Part shown: positions 53,555 through 63,213 of the stretch, piece by piece
How the letters are laid out: every line of letters begins with the position of its first letter
How positions within the stretch are numbered: the first letter of the stretch is position 1
NCBI RefSeq assembly: GCF_014805685.1
Contig: NC_060900.1
Location: 6,183,101 to 6,247,100 of the forward strand
Length of the DNA: 64,000 bases
Reading direction: 5' to 3'
Origin: Silurus meridionalis
Lineage: Eukaryota > Chordata > Actinopteri > Siluriformes > Siluridae
Notes under the pieces: model-generated
Database searches by the model: none
What the model saw: only the letters and a program-made list of their open reading frames with translations
What the model was told of the DNA's origin: nothing
Made by a program: the position numbers and the translations under genes

Positions 53555-56500
53555 GCTTGTACATTACAACAATTCCTATGTTCTAAACTAAATTCCCAGA
53601 TAAAAATATTTTTTTTAATTAATGCACCAATCCAAACCTTGAGTGTAAATTGATTCATCACTACCATAGACATCTATAAGCCTCTTCCTTACACTTGCAT
53701 TTTACAAGACTGAATCATTTCAGGTGCAAAAATGAGCAGCTCTGAACACATGATTTCAAGTTAATAATTTTCAGCGTGTTCCGAATTCGACCTCACGCCG
53801 ACGTATGAACTGTTGACGTCTCTCTACGTGCCGCCGATAGGCTCTGCTTCCAGTCATCGGAACAATGTATTTGAGGCATCTGGATTTTTCTTTTAAACTT
53901 GTTACAGCGAATAAGTATACGTGGAGACAGTGAATAAATTCGTATGTGTGCATATAAAACAAGAAAGGCAAACGTTTAAACGCTGAGCGCATTTTTATAA
54001 TATTCTGCAACAAGTTGACTTTTGGCAAGCAGAACAGAGAGAGAGAGAGAGAGAGAAGAACATCTCAAGAGCCCTAGGAAGTGTGGGCTGAGGAGGGCCA
54101 AAAACAAACAAATCAAAGCCCTGTCGATTGCAGCTAGGGACTAAAGTAGCTCCTAGTGCAAGAGGTCAATAACCATACTGGGACAGCAGACATCTATCAA
54201 AACAGCTTATTATAAGCTTTTAGTATCGGGCTCAGACAGCGAGGACACAGACATTACAGATTACGGGATCCTTCATATCATTAATTGGTGTGAATAACGT
54301 GCCCTGGTGTGAACAGGTGATCTACCAGTCAGTCAGTAGCTACATTCGTTTGGCGCCTCCCTACAAAGCTTGAATTCTTTTCCCACTTTGTATGCTTAAT
54401 TTATACCACAATCACGTCTTTTATAGAGTATTAGAACATTTTGAGAGACGATGTCGAAGGTTTTGAACAACCTGTAGCATTTTGCTTGTTCGCAATTTCT
54501 GCCTATTACCCAAAAATGACAAAAAAAAGGTAATCAAGCAATTGCTTTTGGAATGCATCATTTGTTGCCAAGTATTTCGTTTATTCACCTAAATTTAAAG
54601 ACATACACGCGCATCTACCTGTAGCCTTTTCTGTTCACTCTGCAACCACGTTACTGTGTTTGCGGTGTTGTAATAACAAAACCAAACTATATGTTCGTCA
54701 TTATCTCTGTAGCTAAAGAGATGGAAAGATGTAGATGCTTTTATTTAAAAAAGTCTAACAAAACAAAACAAAACAAAAAAGTCGTACAACCTTAGTATTC
54801 AAATTTAAAAATCTAGCATAGCATATAGCAAAATCTAGCAAAGCAAACAGCAAAGCGTATAGCATAAAGAAACTTTAGTATTCACTGCATATAGCTGTTT
54901 GGAAATAACAGCAAATCAGCACATTTTAAATGAAATCAAAATAACAGTATTCTAATAACTTCACATTTTTTTCACATCAGTTTTAATCGAATCGTGTAAT
55001 TTCTGGTCTGAGTAATTAACAAAATGTTAACGTTCACGATCGAAAAAGTAGGAAAATGTGGTTATTTGTTTATTTGTTTATGTCCATCCAGGCTACTGTA
55101 GAGGTAGTAATGTAGAACATACTGTACATCTCATTGTTTTTAGGATAAAAATTCAAAATTAGCCGTTACATTTGTTTCCTACGTATTTTTTTTCCCACAG
55201 AATCGATCCAATACTGATGTTTCGAATCAATATCTATAATCATTTGAAGTAGAAATGTTTATCTAAAATCAATGTCTGCTATTCTTAGTATTATTAATTA
55301 AGCAATTCTTTTCATTACAAGTCAATACCAGCATTTCATTGTCCGATCATTAGTAACATTTTTACATTGGTCAGTTCAATATTAGAAATTAGTACTAGTA
55401 AAAAAAATAATTATTTATTTCTAATAATGTATCATTTAACATTTAATAATAATTTAAACTCAAGCACAAAAATAATCGCATGGCCTTCTCATGCAGCTGA
55501 ACACATTTCAAGATAAAACTATAAAAGAAAGTTGCACAAAGAAAGAGAAAGCGAATTCCAAAAGCACGTTCGGGGAGGGGGAAAAAAAAATGTCAAGTCT
55601 GTCCCAGTTCCATGGCCGAGGAGCAGCAGACAGAGTAGGCTGTAACATGATAAGCTCTTGCGCTCAGACATGGCTGTTTTGTAATGGCTGTGTCGACTCG
55701 GCTGCGTTGGGGCGCCCTGCTCTGCCGCATGGCGTGGACGTCTGTTTCTTCCAAAAAACGAGCACATAAACAAAAGTAAAAGAGCAAATAAAGACTGTTG
55801 CGTTTGGAGTGGAAATGCAGCGAGACGTTCGAGTCATCTTTGAGGCATGTGAGTGTACCTGACAAAAACAGTGCCTGAGTGAGGAATTGCACCGACTGGA
55901 TTTTCAGAAGGCTAGAAAATGATGTGGTGCAGTCTCAATGTCTGTGCATGTTGTAGAAAGGGAGGGGAAATAAAACGAAAACGCCTCCACCTGAGCGCTG
56001 TGTGATGTCATAAAAAAGTGCCCAGAGCCAGACAAGGGCAGGGCAGAAAGTGAAACGGTAATGAGTGAAGATTGACTAACAAGGCTATGGTCAGGTTTGT
56101 GCTGCTTCACCCTTCAGGATTGCTTTCAGAGGTGAATAGAGTCGTGTGGGTCGGGGCTCTGAGCAGAGTCCCCAGTTTGCAGCGCCCTGTCCTCTTTTTG
56201 CCTCTCACATAAGACTGGAGTTAACTAAGCAAAAACTCAACGGCAAAAAAAAAGGCCCTTCTGCAAGCACACGTGTGTGCCTGTGCACGTAAAATCTGCA
56301 TGTAGGTGTGTGTTCTGCACGGCGTATGAAAACCAAATTCCATCGAATTCAAATTAGCCTCATTGTGCTCAACGTGAATCGGTGCCTCGTTGTTAGGGGC
56401 AAACTAACACACACACACACACCTGTGGAGATGGAAGTAATTTTCGTTGGCTTGCAGTCACCAATGCACACTTACGAGCAACCCCACCTGCACCCTCCCG

Positions 56501-57220
56501 ACACACACGCAGACGTTCATTAGAGCCGTTTATCACCTTCCTGACCAGTCATACGCAAGTGGCACTTAGATTGGCTTTTCACAATATCTTCTTATCAAAG
56601 ACAAACCTCCAGCCTAGAGATTATGTGAAGCGAGTGTATACGGCTTCTAATCGCTTATACACCATTAGTCTGTGTGAAGAAAAAAATGAAAAAAGATTCC
56701 GGCCCCCGTGACCATAAAATTCGTAACGTCAGCCATCGTGATTGTGTAAATCCAGTGGTTGGTGGTGACGGCCTAAGCCTTATAGCAGACCTTGCACACG
56801 GTTCCCATCACGATTTTATAGTGTTGTGGCTTGATTTTATTACATCTGTCAAAACATCATAGGCTGCACAAGAACCTTGTGATTTGTGATCTATATTTTC
56901 GTCTTCAAAGAGGGCATCAAAATGAAAACAGCGACGTTAGACCAGAAATGTCTGATAAAAAAGGAAGGGAAAAAAAAGGCTTTTGAGTTTGCAGAAAATG
57001 AATGCAACGGGCTGCAATGAGGTGGATTCATGCACAGGCTACTTATGCGGCCCTCACTTTCCATGTGTCCGCCAGCCTCGTGTGCTTTCCTGGACATGTG
57101 CTCACTGATTGGGGAAATAGAGAACAGGGAGATTCGATCTAACTCAAAACTCTTAATGTGCCATCACCCTTTTTTGGAATTGCAAAACAATTTAACAATT
57201 GAAACCACATACACATAATA
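53555..57220. other. Intron 1 stretch without recognised genes
   Basis: AT-rich unique sequence. The segment 55570-55770 is comparatively CpG-containing but shows no recognisable exon. Confidence 0.5.
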
Positions 57221-57225
57221 TATAT

Positions 57226-57230
<5 letters not shown>

Positions 57231-57296
<66 letters not shown>
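57231..57296. repeat. (TA)n microsatellite
   Basis: Thirty-three TA units, followed by a short GT tract. Confidence 0.95.
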
Positions 57297-57298
<2 letters not shown>

Positions 57299-57697
57299 TG
57301 TGTGTATATGTGTGTGTGTGTGTGGTATAATCAATGCTACCAGTACCAGCTAAAATAATCCAAGGCATTTTTTTTCCTGCTATGCTCAGCAGATTACTGG
57401 ATATCTATTACCCATTAGAGTTTGCACAACCCAACCCTGTCAATCCATATTGATGATTTCATACAAGGCGCTGCAGGAAACTGTCATCTAGATGACTGCT
57501 CTTCAGGGATTTTAACTGGGTTGCACTAATTTGTGATTTTTTTTACAGCTATCTTTAATCATTTCATTAAAATCTTTTATAATAAAAATTAATAATAAAG
57601 ATATTTACTTGAATGAATTAATTTAAAATACAGAATTTTTAAAAACACGTTTTATATCAATTACCTATCCTTATATATGTATTACACACACACAGAT

Positions 57698-57700
<3 letters not shown>

Positions 57701-57762
<62 letters not shown>

Positions 57763-57800
57763 AATTACAATATTTTTACACCTGCATGAATTTGTGTTTT

Positions 57801-57832
<32 letters not shown>

Positions 57833-57834
57833 AA
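57701..57834. repeat. (TA)n and (AAAG)n tracts
   Basis: TA units (57701-57757) followed after 43 bases by about eight AAAG units (57801-57834). Confidence 0.93.
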
Positions 57835-58047
57835 TGGAGTTGTCAGCAGTTAGATTATGAAATTATATCCTGGGTGTTGTACGCTACTGAATTTACACCC
57901 ACGCGTGCAAACACACGTGTAACAATCAGGCCTACATTAACACTACTTTCAGTGCAGCAAGTAGGAAGAATTGCGTTTTTCCGCATGCGCATTGCAAATT
58001 ATACGTAAAAAAAAAGAAGAAAACACACACATATAGGCCACTCTTAC

Positions 58048-58112
58048 TGTGTGTGCGTGTGTGTGTATGTGTGTGTGCGTGAGTGCGCGCGCGCGTGCGT
58101 GCATGTGTGTAT
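58048..58112. repeat. Alternating purine-pyrimidine tract (GT/GC)
   Basis: GTGT runs surround a GCGCGCGCGT core, a classic left-handed (Z) DNA-prone arrangement. Confidence 0.8.
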
Positions 58113-58389
58113 AGCTACTACAGGTGGAATGATATTTGTGAAATACTATTCACTATAGTAGAATGCGGTTTGGGACGAAGCCCGAGTGAAACTGCGCCTT
58201 TAGGAACCCGGTGTTCCTGCCCGCTCAGATCTCCAGCATCACTTTCATTCGTTTCATTTAACCAGATAAATATAATAATTCATTAGAAAAAACTGTAATA
58301 AAAATTATAGATTGTTGTGTATCATGTAGGCTAACTCCAGCAATTATTTCAGAAATTATCCTGCTTTTAATCCGACTGTGAAAAGCCGG

Positions 58390-58431
<42 letters not shown>

Positions 58432-58472
58432 TGAATAGTAATAATAATAATAGTAATAATAATAATAATAAT
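58390..58472. repeat. (TAA)n trinucleotide array
   Basis: More than 20 AAT-type units with a few substitutions. Confidence 0.95.
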
Positions 58473-58553
58473 AAATTACATTATTTATTCATTTATTTAA
58501 TTCGTTGCTTGCGTTTATCATGATAAATTTCACATTATTTCACGGTATTCAAT

Positions 58554-58554
<1 letters not shown>

Positions 58555-58604
<50 letters not shown>
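58555..58604. repeat. (CT)n(AT)n compound microsatellite
   Basis: About 13 CT units pass directly into 12 AT units. Confidence 0.93.
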
Positions 58605-58610
<6 letters not shown>

Positions 58611-58735
58611 GTGTGTAAATATATTTATACGTATATATGTTTATAATTACAAATATTGTGCAAGGTGTTAGTATTATAATTTATTATTTATTTTAAAATA
58701 TAACTTTTATTTTATTACTTTTATTTATTATTACT

Positions 58736-58737
<2 letters not shown>

Positions 58738-58770
<33 letters not shown>
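58738..58770. repeat. (AAT)n trinucleotide repeat
   Basis: About ten AAT units. Confidence 0.92.
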
Positions 58771-58773
<3 letters not shown>

Positions 58774-59084
58774 CGATTATTTAAATAATAACTTTAATTT
58801 GTTTATACACGTTGTCAAATTGCTCATTAAAATCAATTCAGAAGAAATACTGTACTGTTTATTATTTACTCTTCAACCGTAAATACCAACATTAATAGTG
58901 TAAATGATCCGGTCCGGTGTGTGTCGGTGTGTGTAAACGCCGTTACAGTCGCCTACTTGGTTGCTTATTACTGCTACATGTCCATGAGCTCTTACGCATG
59001 TTCATAAGTAATTATAGACCACTTTGGACAGATGACATTTTTTTTTGTCTGGGATCATTTTCACTGAGTGTGTGTCCAGTCCAG

Positions 59085-59233
59085 CGGTCTGCCCCTGAGC
59101 TCTTCATGTACAGGGCCGAGGAACGTGGAGGTGAACACCGGGAGACGTGTGGGAGCGCGTCAGGCTTTGGGTTGGAGAAACTGCTTTCAGAGATGCGTCG
59201 AGACGTGGAGGAAAACGACAGCGAGATGCGGAG
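59085..59233 (+). other. possible plus-strand exon (unidentified)
   Basis: A GC-richer island in AT-rich DNA is flanked by a T-run and two candidate acceptors (AG at 59078-59079 and at 59083-59084), with a donor GAG/gtaaaag at 59234. The open frame reads APELFMYRAEERGGEHRE, then a charged, coiled-coil-like end LEKLLSEMRRDVEENDSEM. No homologue is recognised. It lies antisense within prdm16 intron 1. It could be a lineage-specific transcript, an exon relic or chance. Confidence 0.25.
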
Positions 59234-60294
59234 GTAAAAGAAAAGATATATTCCAAATCACTCACAGGTGTGTGTGTGTGTGTGTGTGTGACACGGAAAC
59301 GCTGAGAAACACAGTGGAGCTGCTGCTGCTGAATCTCTACCTTCCTCAGCTTTAAGAGATCCAGACTGGGCAAAACAGATCCAACATAATGATCAGACCA
59401 ACATCTTAAAATGATCCAAATGATCAAAATTCAAGTACCGACATTTAAATTTGTAATCAAATTATGAATAAAAAAAATATCCCGTCATTTCTAAAGTGGG
59501 CAATGCGCACACATTTCTTTGGCCTACTTCTTTGTAAGAAAATCCGTTTGAGGCCCGATGAATATTAATCAACAAGTACGTGCATTTAATCGTTGTAGTA
59601 AAATATCCAACGTTCTTTATCAGGATAATAATAACACAGAAGTTTATGAAATGTGAATAATTTTGGGATTAATAATAATTTTCTATCGCTACAAAAAAAT
59701 TGGAAATGTCGGAAAAGAATTAAGGTCTATTTAATTTGCTAAAATCTTTAATTTGTTAAAAAAAATAGTAATTTATTTCAACATAATTATTCGCAAATGC
59801 AGACTCAACAAAAAAAATATAGTACTATATAGTACATACTCTTCTAAATAAGATTGTAAACAAGAGTGTGTGTGTGTGTGGGGGGGGTATATTAAAAAAA
59901 AACTTGCTCGTGCATAATTATTTATTAAGGATCATTTGTTGTTATTTGCACCAAAATGACTTTTAAAAACTAATTTCTATATAAATACAGTTGCATAACT
60001 ACAGCAGAAATCCACAAGCTGCAAGTGAAATCTACATGCATCCCCCACACACACACACACGCTGTTCTGCACGTGATGTGCGTGAAAAAAAAAATAAAAA
60101 GTCGAAAATGATAAAAAGTCAAAGTGGAATTGGAAAATACGAAGGATGTTCCTTATTCCAAACCCCAAGATTTGCAAAGTCAGCAAGCATGCATGTAGTT
60201 ACAACTGCGAAACATTTCCAAGCACGAGCCTTCCACAAACAAAAAATAAATAAAAACATGGAAATAATCACGTTATTCTGACCATCCTCAAGCA

Positions 60295-61095
60295 CGTCTA
60301 AACGCGTCCGCGGGCGCATCGCACGCTTCCATTTTCGACCAAAAACAATCCAGAAAACGCGCAGATTCTAGTTTCTTGCCCGACATGCATTATTGATCGC
60401 CATTTCCAGAAGAAGGAAGGAGCACGAGCAAAAACGCGAAGTCAGAAACGCGACCACCTTCGCGCGCAAAGGAACGTTTCAGAGCCGCGTCCCCCAAAAA
60501 CATCTGCTCATATATATGTTTGTTTGTTTGTTAGGAAATTCGCAGCTCTCTATCGTTTATCCACTTGTCCGGCACGGAGTTTGTTCCTGGGGTCGTGGTG
60601 GCCATGCGCAGTGCGCGAGCGCCCACTATTTCAGAAGCCAGGAATATTATTTCACAAGACTCAAACCAAAAAAAGGGAAAAAAAAAGTTTATTCCTTTTG
60701 ACAAGTTTTTTCGCTAACTTTGAGCCAAAAAAAAAAGAGTGGGACTGTAAGTGCGCGATGCGATGCTCTTCTCTTCTCTTCTTTTCTCTTCTCCTTATCA
60801 CTGGGCCATCACATCTGAAAGTTCTCCCTCTGAGAAGAACTCCGGCTGAGGCTTTACAGCGCAAAGAAAGAGCGCGGACATGCGGACTTGGACATTAAAG
60901 TGCGATCGAAGGGTTATTACAACAAAAACGAGGGGAAAAGAAGGGAATCTAAGAGAAAGAGAAGAAGATCTCTCAGCAGGAACTAATCAATGAAAATGAC
61001 ACAGTGGTGATCCCGAGGACGAGCTCGGAGGAGCGAAGAGGCGGAAAAAAACAGGGCGAAAAAGACGCGAAAAAGGGGGTAAAAGGAGAAAAGAC
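60295..61095. promoter_or_regulatory. CpG-containing segment at the start of prdm16 intron 1
   Basis: CpG is clearly more frequent here than in the surrounding AT-rich DNA, for example around 60300-60325, 60430-60490, 60600-60630 and 61010-61075. This is the position expected for the downstream part of a CpG-island-like promoter region. Open frames on the plus strand here (60393-60898) lack recognisable domains and are treated as shadows of composition. Confidence 0.4.
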
Positions 61096-61105
61096 AGGCA
61101 CCTAC

Positions 61106-61142
61106 TTTTGGCCAGTTTTCTCGCCCTCGCCTTGGATCTCAT
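61106..61142 (-). CDS. prdm16: prdm16 exon 1, coding part with start codon
   Basis: ATG at 61142-61140 opens 12 codons reading MRSKARARKLAK plus one leftover A. This equals the conserved N-terminus of PRDM16; MECOM/MDS1 begins MRSKGRARKLAT, so the A at residue 5 and the K at residue 12 favour PRDM16. The start is supported by an in-frame TGA at 61211-61209 with no intervening in-frame ATG, and by a G at -3. The donor that fits is AAAA/gtaggt at 61105. Joined to exon 2 it gives codon AAT and the run RKLAKNDSEAVDSMY. The alternative GT four bases further would give AGT AGA TGA and stop at once. The basic RSKARARK stretch is typical of this family's N-terminus. Confidence 0.92.
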
Positions 61143-61243
61143 CTCGTCGGCTTGCGGATTCCTCTCGTCCTCCTTGAGCTCAGAAGCGGCAGCAGCACTA
61201 TCTTCATCTCACGAGCATTGTCAGTTCGGACACCTTCGCACAT
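61139..61243 (-). other. upstream ORF overlapping the prdm16 start codon
   Basis: A 34-codon frame starts with ATG at 61243 (MCEGVRTDNA...). It has an internal ATG at 61207 and ends in a TGA that overlaps the prdm16 ATG as ATGA. A four-codon ORF (61218-61204) ends overlapping the internal ATG in the same ATGA manner. If the transcript starts upstream of 61243, these would be expected to tune initiation at prdm16. The transcription start is not known from sequence, so the role is inference. The peptide matches no family I recognise. Confidence 0.4.
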
Positions 61244-61280
61244 GCGCACAGGCCATTCAATCTGACACCATCGTCGGGGC
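61143..61280 (-). promoter_or_regulatory. prdm16 5' UTR / proximal promoter with NRF1-like site
   Basis: Directly upstream of the start codon lies a CpG-containing, less AT-rich stretch. The 12-mer at 61237-61248 matches the NRF1 consensus YGCGCAYGCGCR at 11 of 12 positions. No TATA box is evident at a sensible distance. A GGA-rich strand (the complement of CTCCTCCTCC near 61373-61395) and a 60-base CA/GT tract lie just upstream. Exact 5' UTR limits are unknown. Confidence 0.45.
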
Positions 61281-61411
61281 CAAAAAAACTTTCCAATGTA
61301 TTCATCATCATCACTTTTTTTTTTCTTTTTTTTGTCCTATCGTCTCTCCTTCAGATCACTTATCTCTTTCCCTCCTCCTCCTCCTCCCTCGCTCCGCACC
61401 ATCTCACATCC

Positions 61412-61412
<1 letters not shown>

Positions 61413-61472
<60 letters not shown>
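61413..61472. repeat. (CA)n microsatellite near the prdm16 promoter
   Basis: Thirty CA units lying 271 bases upstream of the start codon in gene orientation, so it is within or just upstream of the 5' UTR. Confidence 0.96.
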
Positions 61473-61474
<2 letters not shown>

Positions 61475-61722
61475 TCTCTCCTTGTTAGAGAAGTAGTCGT
61501 GCTTTTTTTCGCCAACCTGCGGGATCAACTCTGGTGCGGGACGAAAAAAAATGCTTTACAGATTCAAGGTCGCATCTGTTACTGCGGGGGGATTCGAGCA
61601 CCAAACTCGAATTCAGTTCATTAAGAAGATCTGGATTAAGGTAATGTATAAAACAGCATTGTATTCAAAGTGCAGGATTATTAGCCTTATTAGTGTGTTG
61701 ATTCTTTTGGTAGCAGTAATAA

Positions 61723-61749
61723 TAATACTAATACTACTACTACTACTAC

Positions 61750-61793
<44 letters not shown>
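61723..61793. repeat. (ACT)n(AAT)n trinucleotide array
   Basis: A few ACT units flanked by AAT units, about 23 units in all. Confidence 0.93.
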
Positions 61794-61797
<4 letters not shown>

Positions 61798-62092
61798 TTA
61801 ATAATAATCTTGTGATTTGGTTGTTGCTTCTTCCAGATTTGCAAATATTAATTTATTTGTAATAAATTGTACAAAATAATAATAATAATAATAAAATCTA
61901 TTCCTTATTCAGCACTCAGTCTAAGGCAAAAAAAATGCAAAAAAAAATTCTTTAATCATCTGATTTGTTGGCAAAATTTATGAATTTTATATGAGCATAT
62001 AAGTACATGCGTGGTGCTGCATTTATTCATAAACCTCATTACTGAGGGGAAGAGTGAGGAAAAGAGAGGAGGGAAAAACGAGAGGGAACGCG

Positions 62093-62094
<2 letters not shown>

Positions 62095-62139
<45 letters not shown>
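62095..62139. repeat. (GT)n microsatellite
   Basis: About 22 GT units, opposite in orientation to the CA tract at 61.4 kb. Confidence 0.95.
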
Positions 62140-62140
<1 letters not shown>

Positions 62141-62507
62141 CAGAGCACACACGATAAGCACGCCGATCCTCACTGTACTTTTTTCGTATGTGTACAATGA
62201 TGGCGCGCGCTAGACTTATTTGTGCACGCGATGGTGTTGATGATTCAACAAGATTGATATGATTTCTACGTTCTGATTTGGAATAATAATAATAAAAAAG
62301 TTGTATTTGAATAACGATGATTTGTGCATGAGGGAATTCTCCTGAAACCTTCCTGAGAAACAGAGAGCAAATCAGTCCGAGGCTCGTGTTCAACACTTTG
62401 CATTTAAGAAAGATGGACAGATGCAGAACGGAGTGCAGATGTTCAGTGTTCAGAGGTAAACTGGGTTTATTTCCGGGGAAGCAAAGAAAAGTAAATATAC
62501 AGCATGT

Positions 62508-62517
62508 ATTATTATTA

Positions 62518-62558
<41 letters not shown>

Positions 62559-62621
62559 TTATTGTTGTTGTTGCTGCTGTTTTTATTGTGTTATTATTTT
62601 TTATATTAGTGTCAAGTTGAA

Positions 62622-62668
<47 letters not shown>

Positions 62669-62733
62669 TTTATAACAATTATGCATTCTGTATAATAATT
62701 TGCACACTACAGTCTTCAAGTTTTTTGTTTGTT

Positions 62734-62774
<41 letters not shown>
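62508..62774. repeat. Cluster of (ATT)n, (ATT)n and (GTT)n arrays
   Basis: Three trinucleotide arrays (62508-62558, 62622-62668, 62735-62774) stand within 270 bases. Open frames across them are runs of Leu or Ile/Thr and are not genes. Confidence 0.95.
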
Positions 62775-63160
62775 AATATATATTTTCTCCCAAGCTGACA
62801 CTGCCTTGATTGTGATAAAGATTTGCTGATATTTCTCATCTCCAGATCTCCAGTCGATTTAATACAGTGTTAATCAAGAAGAGAACACGGAAGTCTTGTG
62901 AGCATCAGCAGTTTTACGAATAAGTCCTAAACTATGTCTTTTAAACAGGTTTTAGTTTGTAATGATTTTTTTTTTTTCAGCTTTAGGAAGGGCAGATTAT
63001 TTTTTTTATTTTTTTTAGGTGATGACATAAATGACGTAATCGCATGTAAGAAGATGTTTACACATAGTAATAGTAATAATAGTAATAATAGTAATAATAG
63101 CTGGTTGATCCAAAGAAGGAAAATTAGGTTTTAATTTCAAATTATTCCAAATTTCACATT

Positions 63161-63163
<3 letters not shown>

Positions 63164-63210
<47 letters not shown>
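63164..63210. repeat. (AT)n microsatellite
   Basis: About 23 AT units; a short imperfect TAA/TAG stretch lies just before it at 63066-63102. Confidence 0.95.

Positions 63211-63213
<3 letters not shown>

Larger units (their letters stand above)
9371..61105 (-). other. prdm16: prdm16 intron 1 (51,735 bases)
   Basis: The intron is bounded by gtaggt at 61105-61100 and tttcag ending at 9371, which join the two coding exons in phase 1. A very long first intron is also characteristic of mammalian PRDM16, where it is known to be rich in conserved noncoding sequence. No further prdm16-like coding exon was recognised inside. Contents are microsatellites, transposon relics and candidate regulatory blocks listed separately, plus one possible plus-strand exon near 59.1 kb. 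An alternative internal first exon cannot be excluded by eye. Confidence 0.9.

Noticed and set aside
60393..60898. Plus-strand open frames over the CpG-containing segment
   Set aside because: Two overlapping frames of similar length without domains; best explained by base composition near the prdm16 promoter.
62386..62829. Plus-strand 147-codon open frame with leucine runs
   Set aside because: It is the translation of ATT and GTT repeat arrays, not a transmembrane protein.
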